From assembly GCA_011042755.1 (NCBI GenBank), contig DRBY01000006.1, positions 1 through 14,768 on the forward strand: a stretch of 14,768 bases of DNA, in the 5' to 3' direction. The notes beneath the pieces were generated by a model. The model was given only the letters and a program-made list of their open reading frames with translations. It was not told the DNA's origin and did no database searches. The position numbers and the translations under genes were made by a program. Position 1 is the stretch's first letter. Each line of letters begins with the position of its first letter. Shown one piece after another: positions 6,736 to 13,287 of this stretch. Source of the DNA: Thermoproteota archaeon (GTDB taxonomy: Archaea > Thermoproteota > Korarchaeia > Korarchaeales > Korarchaeaceae).

Positions 6736-8367
6736 ATGGCGGTAGCCGGAGGAGGGGCAGGAGGAGCTATTCCAGTACTGATACTGAAGGAGGGCACCTC
6801 TAGGACGAGAGGACGAGAGGCCGTGAGACTCAACATCACGGTAGCTAAGGCTATCGCCGAGGCCGTGAAGAGCACCCTAGGTCCAAAGGGCATGCAGAAG
6901 ATGCTAGTCGACCCGTTTGGCGACGTCATAATCACCAGCGACGGGGCTACGGTGATGAAGGAGATCGAGGTGGAGCACCCAACCGCGAAGATGATGGTAG
7001 ACTTGGCTAAGAGCCAGGAACAGGTCGCCGGAGACGGAACCACCACCGTGGTCATGCTCGCTGGCGAACTCCTCGCCAAGGCCGAGGAACTGATGGATCT
7101 TGGAATACACCCGACTCTGATAATAGAGGGATACAGAAAGGCCGCCAGGAGGGCCTCCGAGCTGGTCGACGAGTTATCCATCGAGGTTCCTTGGAACGAT
7201 AAGGAGATCCTGAAGAAGATAGCAAAGCTGGCCATGGGTTCCAAGGCCGTAGCTCACGCTAAGGATCATCTCGCTGAGATAGCGGTTGAGGCGGCTCTCG
7301 CCGTAGTTGAGGAGAAGAATGGCAAGAGGGTAGTTGATCTCGACAACATAAAGAGGGAGAAGAAGGAAGGTGGTTCAATCTTCGACACAGCCCTGATAAG
7401 AGGTCTTGTGATTGACAAGGAGGTCGTTCACCCTGGGATGCCCAGGCTGATCACTGGGGCCAAGATAGCTCTCATCGAGAGCGCCTTGGAGGTCAAGAAG
7501 CCCGAGATCTCATCCAAGATCAGGGTCGTCTCGCCGACCCAGATCAAGGGGTTCTTGGAGCAGGAGAAAGAGATGCTGAGGGAGCTAGTGGACAAGATAG
7601 CCGAGGCCGGAGCCAACGTAGTGTTCTGCCAGAAGGGTATCGACGACGTAGCTCAGCACTTCCTGGCGAGGAGGGGCATACTCGCCGTCAGGAGGGTCAG
7701 GAAGTCTGACATGGAGAAGTTAGCAAAGGCCACCGGCGCCAAGATAGTCGTAAACGTGAAGGAGATCAGGCCTGACGACCTAGGATACGCAGAGGTCGTC
7801 GAGGAGAGGCGCGTGGGCGAGGATAAGATGGTGTTCGTTGAGGGCTGCAAGAACCCAAAGGCCGTGTCTATACTGATCAGGGGCGGCTCTAAGCAGGTCA
7901 TTGACGAGACCGAGAGAACCGTACACGACGCCCTCAGCGTGGTCAGGGACGTTATTGAGGACGGGAAGATCGTGGTCGGCGGAGGCGCCATAGAGATGGA
8001 GCTTGCTCTGAAGCTGAAGGACTTCGCTCAGCAGCTGGGTGGGAAGGAGCAGGCCATAGTCCAGAAGTTCGCACAGGCCATAGAAGTGATCCCGAGAACC
8101 CTAATAGAGAACTCAGGCAAAGACCCAGTCGTGCTCATGGCCGAGCTTGTCAAGGCCCACACCGAGGGCAAGACCACCTACGGGTTCGACGTATTCACGG
8201 GTGAGATAACCGACATGAAGGCCAAGGACGTGATCGAACCAGCTAGGGTCATTAAGAACGCCATTGAGTCTGCTGCTGAGTTTGCCGAGACGATTCTGAA
8301 GATCGACGACATCATAGCCGCCTCCGCCAAGAAGTTTGGTAAGGAGAGCGAAGAGGAGGAAGAGTAA
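6736..8367 (+). CDS. ths: Thermosome subunit (group II chaperonin)
   Basis: A 543-residue subunit of the double-ring cytoplasmic chaperonin that folds proteins using ATP and a built-in lid. Visible family marks: LILKEGTSRTRGREA near the N-terminus, STLGPKGM (about 46-53), VITSDGAT (64-71), the ATP-binding GDGTTT (99-104), then VIEDGKIVVGGGAIEMELA and KIDDIIAASAK near the end. The length is normal. The tail is acidic (ESEEEEE) rather than the GGM-rich tail seen in many thermosomes, while the N-terminus is Gly/Ala-rich. The start is ATG 6736, because AGGAGGTGA (6722-6730) lies five bases before it. A GTG at 6727 in frame falls inside that ribosome site and is rejected. rpoK follows after a single base, so the two are probably one transcript. 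Confidence 0.96.
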   Translation: MAVAGGGAGGAIPVLILKEGTSRTRGREAVRLNITVAKAIAEAVKSTLGPKGMQKMLVDPFGDVIITSDGATVMKEIEVEHPTAKMMVDLAKSQEQVAGDGTTTVVMLAGELLAKAEELMDLGIHPTLIIEGYRKAARRASELVDELSIEVPWNDKEILKKIAKLAMGSKAVAHAKDHLAEIAVEAALAVVEEKNGKRVVDLDNIKREKKEGGSIFDTALIRGLVIDKEVVHPGMPRLITGAKIALIESALEVKKPEISSKIRVVSPTQIKGFLEQEKEMLRELVDKIAEAGANVVFCQKGIDDVAQHFLARRGILAVRRVRKSDMEKLAKATGAKIVVNVKEIRPDDLGYAEVVEERRVGEDKMVFVEGCKNPKAVSILIRGGSKQVIDETERTVHDALSVVRDVIEDGKIVVGGGAIEMELALKLKDFAQQLGGKEQAIVQKFAQAIEVIPRTLIENSGKDPVVLMAELVKAHTEGKTTYGFDVFTGEITDMKAKDVIEPARVIKNAIESAAEFAETILKIDDIIAASAKKFGKESEEEEE

Positions 8368-8368
8368 A

Positions 8369-8620
8369 TTGAGTGAGGGCGATCTGCTGGGTCCAAAGAG
8401 GCTGACAAAGTATGAGAGGACGCGAATCATAGCGTTCAGAGCCCAGCAGATCGCCGCCGGCTCCCCCCTCTTTCTTAAAGACGATGAAATCCCCGAGGGC
8501 GTCACGGACCCCGTTGAACTCGCAGAGCTGGAGTTGAAGCTTGGGAGAATTCCTGTGAAGATAGTTCGTCGGGTTCTGAACCGTCAAGTGATCTTAGATC
8601 TCGACGAGCTGATCGATTAG
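8369..8620 (+). CDS. rpoK: DNA-directed RNA polymerase subunit K (Rpb6/omega homologue)
   Basis: An 83-residue core subunit of archaeal RNA polymerase that clamps the large subunit and aids assembly. RLTKYERTRIIAFRAQQIA (11-29) and the C-terminal block AELELKLGRIPVKIVR with DLDELID match the Rpb6/RpoK family closely. I choose TTG 8369, one base after the thermosome stop. The protein then begins MSEGDLLGPKRLTKYER, as family members do, and the purine run GAGGAGGA (8353-8360) is about 8 bases upstream. An earlier in-frame TTG at 8336 would add 11 basic residues with no family support. This gene is translationally close-coupled to the thermosome, an arrangement that ties a heat-related chaperone to polymerase supply; that reading is inference. 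Confidence 0.93.
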   Translation: MSEGDLLGPKRLTKYERTRIIAFRAQQIAAGSPLFLKDDEIPEGVTDPVELAELELKLGRIPVKIVRRVLNRQVILDLDELID

Positions 8621-8636
8621 CACCAGGCGGCTAAGG

Positions 8637-8646
8637 TTTATTATAT
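8637..8646 (+). promoter_or_regulatory. alba promoter TATA box
   Basis: TTTATTATAT preceded by AAGG (purine-rich BRE-like bases), located in the 110-bp gap before alba. It predicts initiation near 8668 and a leader of about 60 bases. It overlaps the first bases of the palindrome at 8643-8658. Confidence 0.7.
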
Positions 8647-8658
8647 GAAGCTTCATAT
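8643..8658. promoter_or_regulatory. 16-bp perfect palindrome overlapping the alba TATA box (candidate operator)
   Basis: ATATGAAGCTTCATAT is its own reverse complement. It runs from within the TATA box to about 10 bases before the predicted start of transcription. That is where a dimeric repressor would block the polymerase. No spacer or loop exists at its centre, so an RNA hairpin is unlikely and a DNA-binding site is the better reading. The regulator is unknown. Confidence 0.5.
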
Positions 8659-8668
8659 CCCGCTCGCT

Positions 8669-8696
8669 GCCAGGCGGAGTGCTACCACGACCTGGC
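8669..8696 (+). promoter_or_regulatory. Hairpin at the predicted 5' end of the alba mRNA
   Basis: GCCAGG (8669-8674) pairs exactly with CCTGGC (8691-8696). Inside, GTG and CAC can form a short inner stem around CTAC. It begins where the TATA box predicts transcription to start. A second small hairpin, ACAC-GAA-GTGT (8705-8715), follows before the ribosome site. The structures may stabilise the message or tune translation. Confidence 0.4.
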
Positions 8697-8730
8697 GGGT
8701 CATCACACGAAGTGTTAGGGGGTGTGTGTC

Positions 8731-9012
8731 ATGTCTGCCGAGGAGGGAATCGTGTACGTGGGTAAGAAGCCTGCCATCAACTACGTGATGGCTACCACGC
8801 TCCAGATTAACCGGGGTGTGAAGAAGATCGTCCTGAAGGCCAGGGGTAGGTCCATCTCCAGGGCTGTTGACGTCGCCGAGATAACAAGGCTCAAGTACTT
8901 CCCAGGGAAGCTCAAGATCACTGACATCAGGACCGGCACCGAGGAGATAATAGACGAGGACGGAGGCAGGAGGGACATCAGCGTCATCGAGATCGAGCTC
9001 ACCCAGGTGTGA
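8731..9012 (+). CDS. albA: Alba family chromatin / nucleic-acid-binding protein
   Basis: A 93-residue dimeric protein that coats and bridges DNA and also binds RNA. Family signature: VYVGKKPAINYVMATTLQ (8-25) with the K12-K13 pair that corresponds to the DNA-contacting lysines of Sulfolobus Alba. KARGRSISRAVDVAE (36-50) and a C-terminal IEIEL strand complete the fold. ATG 8731 is chosen because the G-rich ribosome site AGGGGGTG (8717-8724) ends six bases before it. An in-frame GTG at 8722 lies within that site. It is a single-gene unit with its own strong promoter upstream and T-runs downstream. The TATA box, palindrome and leader hairpin suggest tight control of a very abundant protein. Confidence 0.96.
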   Translation: MSAEEGIVYVGKKPAINYVMATTLQINRGVKKIVLKARGRSISRAVDVAEITRLKYFPGKLKITDIRTGTEEIIDEDGGRRDISVIEIELTQV

Positions 9013-9031
9013 GGGCGATCTTATCCGCCTG

Positions 9032-9068
9032 TTTTTGTCAACCCCCTCTTTCTCTCCATCTACTTTTT
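9032..9068 (+). terminator. T-run terminator region downstream of alba
   Basis: Two T5 runs (9032-9036 and 9064-9068), with a pyrimidine-rich CTCTTTCTCT between them, lie 20-56 bases past the alba stop. Oligo-T stretches without a hairpin are the usual archaeal termination signal. Nothing else in this part of the gap looks functional. Confidence 0.55.
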
Positions 9069-9075
9069 GTCAACC
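9032..9075 (+). repeat. Duplicated 12-mer carrying both T-runs after alba
   Basis: TTTTTGTCAACC occurs at 9032-9043 and again, identical, at 9064-9075, with starts 32 bases apart. Both copies carry the T5 run, so they look like a duplicated termination element. The GTCAACC part has no obvious role. Confidence 0.6.
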
Positions 9076-9169
9076 TTGAGCAACAGAGTGCAAGATAGGG
9101 GCTATTGGGTGACTGCCACAGCTTACTTAGAGTGGGAGTGTGGACTAATAAGCCAGCATACGTCTCGTA

Positions 9170-9190
9170 GCCAGCGGTGAGGCTGCTGGC
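9170..9190 (+). promoter_or_regulatory. Possible leader hairpin just before the lysS ribosome site
   Basis: GCCAGC (9170-9175) pairs with GCTGGC (9185-9190) around a nine-base loop, five bases before the lysS ribosome site (9195-9202). A second AGCCAGC (9151-9157) could compete for the same 3' arm. The promoter itself is unclear; ACTAATAAG (9144-9152) is a weak TATA candidate. Confidence 0.3.
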
Positions 9191-9206
9191 GAGTAAGGAG
9201 AGACAG

Positions 9207-10832
9207 ATGTTCTGGCTCGACAAAATAGCCAGAGAGGTGGTAGATAGAGAAGAGCGCCTTAACAGGGGCTTCTCTGTACTCACGGTTGAGTCAGGCATCG
9301 GCGCCAGCGGCTTCCCGCACATCGGTTCCGCTGGCGACTCGCTCAGGGCGTATGGAGTTAAGCTCGCCTTAGAGGATTTGGGAAGAAAATCTAGGCTTGT
9401 AGCATTTAGCGACGACAGGGATGGTTTGAGAAAGGTTCCTGCTGGCGTTCCCTCAGAGTACGCGAAGTACATTGGCATGCCGGTAACAGATATCCCCGAC
9501 CCTTGGGGATGCCACGAGAGCTATGGCGCGCACATGAGTTCCATGCTCATCGACGCTCTCGACAAACTTGGAGTCGAATACGAATTCTACTCGGGTACTC
9601 AGGCGTACAAATCTGGCCTGTTGGACGAGTACGTAGACATCATCCTGAGGAATCATGAGGGGATCGAGAAGATAGTGCGAGAAGAGGTCGGTACAAGCCG
9701 ACCGGAGGGTTGGATCCCTTACTGGCCGGTTTGCGAGGAATGCGGCCGGATTTACACTACGAGAGTGATTGAGCTAATCCCAGAGGAGCGAAAGGTCGTC
9801 TACGTTTGTGATCAAGAGTTCAAGGGAGTCAGAGGTTGCGGCCACAGGGGAGAGGCCAAGTACGTGAGAGGCACTGGGAAGCTGCCCTGGAAGTGGGGAG
9901 AATTCGCAGCTCGATGGGCGGCTCTAGGCGTCGTATTCGAGCCTCACGGCAAGGACATAGCAGATAGCTTCAGGGTCAATGCCAAGATAGCCAAGGAGAT
10001 TCTAGGGTACGAGCCGCCCCTCACGATAATGTACGAGATGTTCCTAGATGCAACTGGCGAGAAGATCTCGAAGTCTAAGGGGAACGTCATCACACCCCAA
10101 GACTGGTTGAAGTACGCTCCTCCGGAGAGCCTCAGGCTGCTCATGTTCAAGAGGTACAAAGGAACCCGAGCGATCTCGCTTGAGAGGGCGCCGGAATATG
10201 TAGAGGACCTCGAGAGACACCTCAGGCTCTACTGGAATCTAGACAGAATACCCTCAGAGAGGGACAGGATAACTGTGAAGCGGCTCGTTGAGTACACGTA
10301 TCTGTTGAAAGGAGTTCCTAAGCCTCCAGAGTTCACCTTCCGATCCCTGATCAGCGTTATTGGGCTCCTCCCCTGGAGAGAACTGTCATACGACGAGCTG
10401 TTCGCGACGGTCAGCGAGATAATCGCCGACTATTACGGCTTGGATCCAGAGGGATTGGAGAGAGATCCTACCTTCAAGTCCTGGTTCGAGAGAGCGTTGA
10501 ACTATGTGAGAGACATACGCTCTCGAATTGAGGTAGAGCGGCCTCAAATAGACCCCGCGTGCGTAGCGGCCATAGGGAGATTCCTCGGGAGTATTGATGA
10601 AGAGATGTCCGCGGAAGATATTCAGGCAGCGGCATTTGAGACCTGCAGATCGGCTGGAATCTCGCCAAAGAAGTTCTTCGCAGCGGTTTACACGCTGTTA
10701 GTTGGAGCCCCAAGGGGGCCTAGGCTAGGTCCCCTGGTGAAGAGGTTGGGGGTGGGTAGAGTCAAGTCATTAATACGGAAGTCGATAAATTACTACACAG
10801 GCGGGTCCGTTGAGCCGAGACGAGAGGACTAG
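9207..10832 (+). CDS. lysS: Lysyl-tRNA synthetase, class I
   Basis: A 541-residue cytoplasmic enzyme charging tRNA-Lys, of the class I type found in many archaea and a few bacteria. GASGFPHIG (32-40) is the HIGH-box equivalent and KISKSKG (286-292) the KMSKS loop. SGTQAYKSGLLDEY (129-142) is the characteristic class I LysRS segment. C176/C179 with C201, C211 or H213 form a probable zinc site. The C-terminal part is the helical anticodon-binding region. ATG 9207 gives the family-like N-terminus MFWLDKIAREVV and has AAGGAGAG (9195-9202) five bases upstream. An in-frame GTG at 9177 would add ten unconserved residues and lies within the leader hairpin. The downstream gene overlaps its last 23 bases. 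Confidence 0.95.
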   Translation: MFWLDKIAREVVDREERLNRGFSVLTVESGIGASGFPHIGSAGDSLRAYGVKLALEDLGRKSRLVAFSDDRDGLRKVPAGVPSEYAKYIGMPVTDIPDPWGCHESYGAHMSSMLIDALDKLGVEYEFYSGTQAYKSGLLDEYVDIILRNHEGIEKIVREEVGTSRPEGWIPYWPVCEECGRIYTTRVIELIPEERKVVYVCDQEFKGVRGCGHRGEAKYVRGTGKLPWKWGEFAARWAALGVVFEPHGKDIADSFRVNAKIAKEILGYEPPLTIMYEMFLDATGEKISKSKGNVITPQDWLKYAPPESLRLLMFKRYKGTRAISLERAPEYVEDLERHLRLYWNLDRIPSERDRITVKRLVEYTYLLKGVPKPPEFTFRSLISVIGLLPWRELSYDELFATVSEIIADYYGLDPEGLERDPTFKSWFERALNYVRDIRSRIEVERPQIDPACVAAIGRFLGSIDEEMSAEDIQAAAFETCRSAGISPKKFFAAVYTLLVGAPRGPRLGPLVKRLGVGRVKSLIRKSINYYTGGSVEPRRED

Positions 10833-11388
10833 AACCCTCCTTGAGCTCAGAAGCATGCTTAAGGCCAGGATAGATAAGTTAGAGCGAGAACTCGTCAAGC
10901 TGAGAAGCATGTTGGACGCGCTGGATGAGGCTCTCTTAGAGATCACTATAACCACGGCTGATCGGGTGGCTCCCACATCGTGGCCAAGAGTCGCAGAGGC
11001 CGTGGAGAAGGAACCCCTTCCCGAGGTAGCAAGTGTAACGCCGGAGAAGGAAATGCCTGTTGGAGAGGAGGGAGCACCTATTGAAGAGATAGAGGTCAAG
11101 TCAGCTGGGAGAAGCGTCGGTAAGATCCTCCTGAATAGGGGTGGGGGAATACTGGTCTTGGAAGTAGCTGAAGGGGTTAAGATACCATTTGATCTTCCTC
11201 CCCTCAGGTGGCTAGAGGGTAGGCTGCGCAAACTCGTCGACAGGTTCCCCAACGCTGTCTACAATGTAGAGACGGACGAAGGAGGTATGCTGAAAGGGAT
11301 CGTCGTAAAGGGTGCCCCTCCGAAAGAGCTGGTAAAGTTGAGTGGAGAAGTTCGGTGGGCTCTTGACAGGGCCTACCGAAAGCCTTAG
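10810..11388 (+). CDS. Hypothetical protein: N-terminal coiled coil plus C-terminal globular domain
   Basis: A 192-residue protein I do not recognise. Residues about 3-48 are charged heptad-like helix with L/I at spaced positions (RSMLKARIDKLERELVKLRS), a likely dimerising coiled coil. Residues 50-95 are a Pro/Glu-rich linker. Residues about 97-190 look globular: GKILLNRGGGILVLEVAEG, then a conserved-looking IPFDLPPLRWLEGRLRK helix and a C-terminal helix VRWALDRAYRK. There are no membrane segments or cysteines. The TTG start at 10810 overlaps lysS by 23 bases; its ribosome site is weak (GGCGGGT). An alternative is ATG 10855, which removes 15 residues. The overlap implies co-expression with lysS. 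Its stop shares bases with the convergent AMMECR1 gene. Confidence 0.75.
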   Translation: MSRDERTRTLLELRSMLKARIDKLERELVKLRSMLDALDEALLEITITTADRVAPTSWPRVAEAVEKEPLPEVASVTPEKEMPVGEEGAPIEEIEVKSAGRSVGKILLNRGGGILVLEVAEGVKIPFDLPPLRWLEGRLRKLVDRFPNAVYNVETDEGGMLKGIVVKGAPPKELVKLSGEVRWALDRAYRKP

Positions 11389-12005
11389 GTGCGTTCTGTT
11401 AGCGGAACCCTGCGAACAGGTCCCAGAGGCCTGGCCTCAGAGAAAACTATCGCAGTAAACCTGTAGATCTCGACTTCAGGCCACTTCCAGCACCCGGGTG
11501 GTAAGCCAGCCTTAAGGCAGGTTTGATCTAAGAACTCCTCAGAGTCCCAACCCAGCTCTACTGGTACCTGCGGGAGGAGAAGTCCGCTCCACGGTCCCCT
11601 CCTAATTATCAACCCGTCTCTGCCTACCACTACCTCCTTCGGAATGGATTCCCTGTCACCTACCTGAATCGGCTCGGGGGGAGATAGCACGCTGACCTCT
11701 ACAGTCAGGTTCGGTAGCTCTGAGAGCTTAACGGGAAAGAACCTCGGATCCTCGGTCGCCGACGCTATGGCCGCCCTGATGACGGCCACATATAGAGGGT
11801 AGATTGGCTCGGGAAACCCTATGCATCCTCTAAGGTCGCCTGAGGGGTACCGCTTCAGCGTGACGAAGGCCCCCGCCCTCTCCTTAAGGGAGGGATACTG
11901 TGGCTCTTCTTGAAGCACCTCTCCTTCCGCCAAGTATGATGTTATGGCCCTCCTAGCCAAGCGAACCAGATATTCTCCCTCGGCCTCAGATAGGTCGAAA
12001 TTCAT
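11385..12005 (-). CDS. AMMECR1 domain protein
   Basis: A 206-residue protein of the AMMECR1 family (PF01871, TIGR00296), found in archaea, eukaryotes and some bacteria. It has the invariant RGCIG motif (59-63), GAFVTL before it and EDPRF (85-89) after it. The stretch VVGRDGLIIRRGPWSGLLLP, LGWDSEEFLDQTCLKAG and the CWK segment are typical of the family. The length is normal. Its molecular function is not firmly known; related Memo-AMMECR1 fusions have been linked to radical chemistry. ATG 12005 has GAGGGAGA a few bases upstream. It starts 19 bases after the tbp stop and is probably co-transcribed from the tbp promoter. Its TAA overlaps the TAG of the convergent coiled-coil gene. Confidence 0.92.
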   Translation of the reverse strand: MNFDLSEAEGEYLVRLARRAITSYLAEGEVLQEEPQYPSLKERAGAFVTLKRYPSGDLRGCIGFPEPIYPLYVAVIRAAIASATEDPRFFPVKLSELPNLTVEVSVLSPPEPIQVGDRESIPKEVVVGRDGLIIRRGPWSGLLLPQVPVELGWDSEEFLDQTCLKAGLPPGCWKWPEVEIYRFTAIVFSEARPLGPVRRVPLTERT

Positions 12006-12024
12006 GATTCTCCCTCATACTTCC

Positions 12025-12639
12025 TCATGAAGGAGGCTCTATTATGAAGTATCCTCCCTCCGCAAGAATACGTCTGAGCTTGTAAACCGCCCTCCTAACG
12101 TCAGCCTCCTTCTTTGCTCCTGTGCAGACCAAGCTCCCTGAGGCGAAGACGAGGAAGACGACGGGTGGATCGTCCATCCTGTATATTAGACCTGGAAACT
12201 GCTCTGGCTCATACAACGTGTTAGGCATCTCCATAGCAAGCTTCTCGATGTCTACTTTCCGAAATAGCTTTGCAGAGGCTACTATGTTCTCGGCCCGCAC
12301 CAGCGGCCTGTTCTTGATCTTAATTCCATGCTGCTTCATTAGTTCGATTGCTTTGTTGACAGCAAGCGCAGACTCCTCTACAGACTTGGTACCTGTGCAC
12401 ACGAATTTTCCACTACTGAATACAAGGAGGGCTGCTTTGGGGTCTTTGAGCTTTAGCACGAGTCCCGGGAATTTATTGGGCTCATATCTTGACTCCTTGA
12501 TCTTTTGAGCTATCTCTTTTAGATTAAGCTTCTGCCTTATATCGGCAGAAGAGACGACGTTCTGAATGTTTATCTCCGGTTCTCGAGGGAACCTGACGCC
12601 CGCGACGACTTCGCCTTGCTCGTCCTCTTTCTCGGGCAT
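12025..12639 (-). CDS. tbp: TATA-binding protein (TBP)
   Basis: A 204-residue basal transcription factor that binds and bends the TATA box and recruits TFB. Two imperfect direct repeats form the saddle, about residues 23-110 and 115-200. All four DNA-intercalating phenylalanines appear present: F57 in KFPG and F74 in LLVFSSG in the first repeat, F148 in QFPG and F165 in FLVFASG in the second. Each repeat has its VCTG strand. An acidic, probably disordered extension (MPEKEDEQGE) makes it some 15-20 residues longer than many archaeal TBPs, and the C-terminus lacks an acidic tail. ATG 12639 has no ribosome site; with the TATA box at 12671-12680 the leader would be about 10 bases. AMMECR1 follows in the same unit. 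Confidence 0.97.
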   Translation of the reverse strand: MPEKEDEQGEVVAGVRFPREPEINIQNVVSSADIRQKLNLKEIAQKIKESRYEPNKFPGLVLKLKDPKAALLVFSSGKFVCTGTKSVEESALAVNKAIELMKQHGIKIKNRPLVRAENIVASAKLFRKVDIEKLAMEMPNTLYEPEQFPGLIYRMDDPPVVFLVFASGSLVCTGAKKEADVRRAVYKLRRILAEGGYFIIEPPS

Positions 12640-12670
12640 TGGGGGTCTCGCAGCACCGTTCTTATGGTCC

Positions 12671-12680
12671 TTTTAAAAAT
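12671..12680 (-). promoter_or_regulatory. tbp promoter TATA box / signal peptidase terminator
   Basis: On the minus strand this reads ATTTTTAAAA, a good TATA box placing initiation near 12649, about ten bases before the tbp ATG. It begins only 5 bases after the signal peptidase stop. The same T-run could therefore act as that gene's terminator. TBP binding to its own strong box would allow autoregulation, as an inference. Confidence 0.65.
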
Positions 12681-12685
12681 GAGGT

Positions 12686-13264
12686 TCAGCAGGGAGTTTC
12701 CATAGCGTCCGTTTCAGCCTCGGTATCGGATTCTTCCTCCTCCTTTTTGGCCCCCTTCATTGAAGAAAGCGCATCTTGTACGAACAAGAGAGCGAGTGCC
12801 GAGATTAGCAGAACTCTTGCAACCGGCTTCTGCAGCCACATAAGCAAGTGTCCGAGTATCGGAATGGGTATGTGAAGCACGGGAATGCCCACAATCATGT
12901 CGGGCGTCACGACAACGGTGTCGGGTCGAGGATTCGTGACCGGATTGTCGCCTTGCGTGATGAACGTGAGACCCTCTGGGCCGCTCTTTATTTCCACTAT
13001 CCGGTGAACGACCAGTCTGTTCCCTCGTAGCGGATTTCTGTATACTATCACGTCCCCAACGCTTAGCTCCTCTGGTTCGACGCGCTTAATTATCAGGATG
13101 TCGCCATCTTCGTACGTTGGCTTCATTGATGGTCCTTGAACTACCGTAATTGGTGAGTCAACACCAAGCGCGTGAGGGAGTACGACCCTGAACGTCAGGA
13201 GCAAGATAACGCCTATAGCACCGAGAATTAGGAGTTCCCTGAGGGGACCTGGCAGGCGCGGCAT
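12686..13264 (-). CDS. Signal peptidase I, archaeal Sec11 type (S26B)
   Basis: A 192-residue membrane protease that removes signal peptides from exported proteins. N-terminal membrane helix about 11-31; then the catalytic serine S46 in QGPSMKPT. The ER/archaeal-type histidine H87 in VVHRIV replaces the bacterial lysine. QGDNPVTN (104-111) and VTPDMIVG (119-126) supply candidate acidic residues D106 and D122. A second hydrophobic stretch (about 149-163) and an acidic tail ending in Cys follow, suggesting a second membrane pass. ATG 13264 has GGTGATC (13270-13276) as its ribosome site, close to the rpoP stop. Spacing to rpoP is 14 bases, so translation is probably coupled. A hairpin covers the ribosome site (see separate entry). 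Confidence 0.93.
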   Translation of the reverse strand: MPRLPGPLRELLILGAIGVILLLTFRVVLPHALGVDSPITVVQGPSMKPTYEDGDILIIKRVEPEELSVGDVIVYRNPLRGNRLVVHRIVEIKSGPEGLTFITQGDNPVTNPRPDTVVVTPDMIVGIPVLHIPIPILGHLLMWLQKPVARVLLISALALLFVQDALSSMKGAKKEEEESDTEAETDAMETPC

Positions 13265-13267
13265 CCT

Positions 13268-13287
13268 GCGATCACCGATCAGATCGC
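13268..13287 (-). promoter_or_regulatory. Hairpin covering the signal peptidase ribosome site
   Basis: In the mRNA, GCGATC (13287-13282) pairs with GATCGC (13273-13268) around the loop TGATCGGT. The 3' arm and loop contain the GGTGATC ribosome site, and the rpoP stop codon TGA (13281-13279) opens the loop. A ribosome finishing rpoP would melt the stem, which would couple the two genes. Confidence 0.45.

Noticed and set aside
8336..8368. TTG 8336 as the rpoK start
   Set aside because: It would add 11 basic residues unlike RpoK N-termini and overlap the thermosome; TTG 8369 fits family length.
8722..8730. GTG 8722 as the alba start
   Set aside because: It falls within the G-rich ribosome site for ATG 8731.
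8621..8730. tRNA or C/D-box RNA in the rpoK-alba gap
   Set aside because: No cloverleaf, no T-arm GTTCRA and no paired C/D boxes; promoter and leader elements explain the sequence better.
9177..9206. GTG 9177 as the lysS start
   Set aside because: ATG 9207 has a good ribosome site and gives the conserved N-terminus; the extra ten residues match nothing.
9013..9206. Small RNA gene between alba and lysS
   Set aside because: No tRNA signature or long stem; only T-runs, a 12-mer repeat and a short hairpin are visible.
12122..12508. A 128-residue plus-strand frame across tbp
   Set aside because: It is antisense to a complete TBP with all four key phenylalanines.
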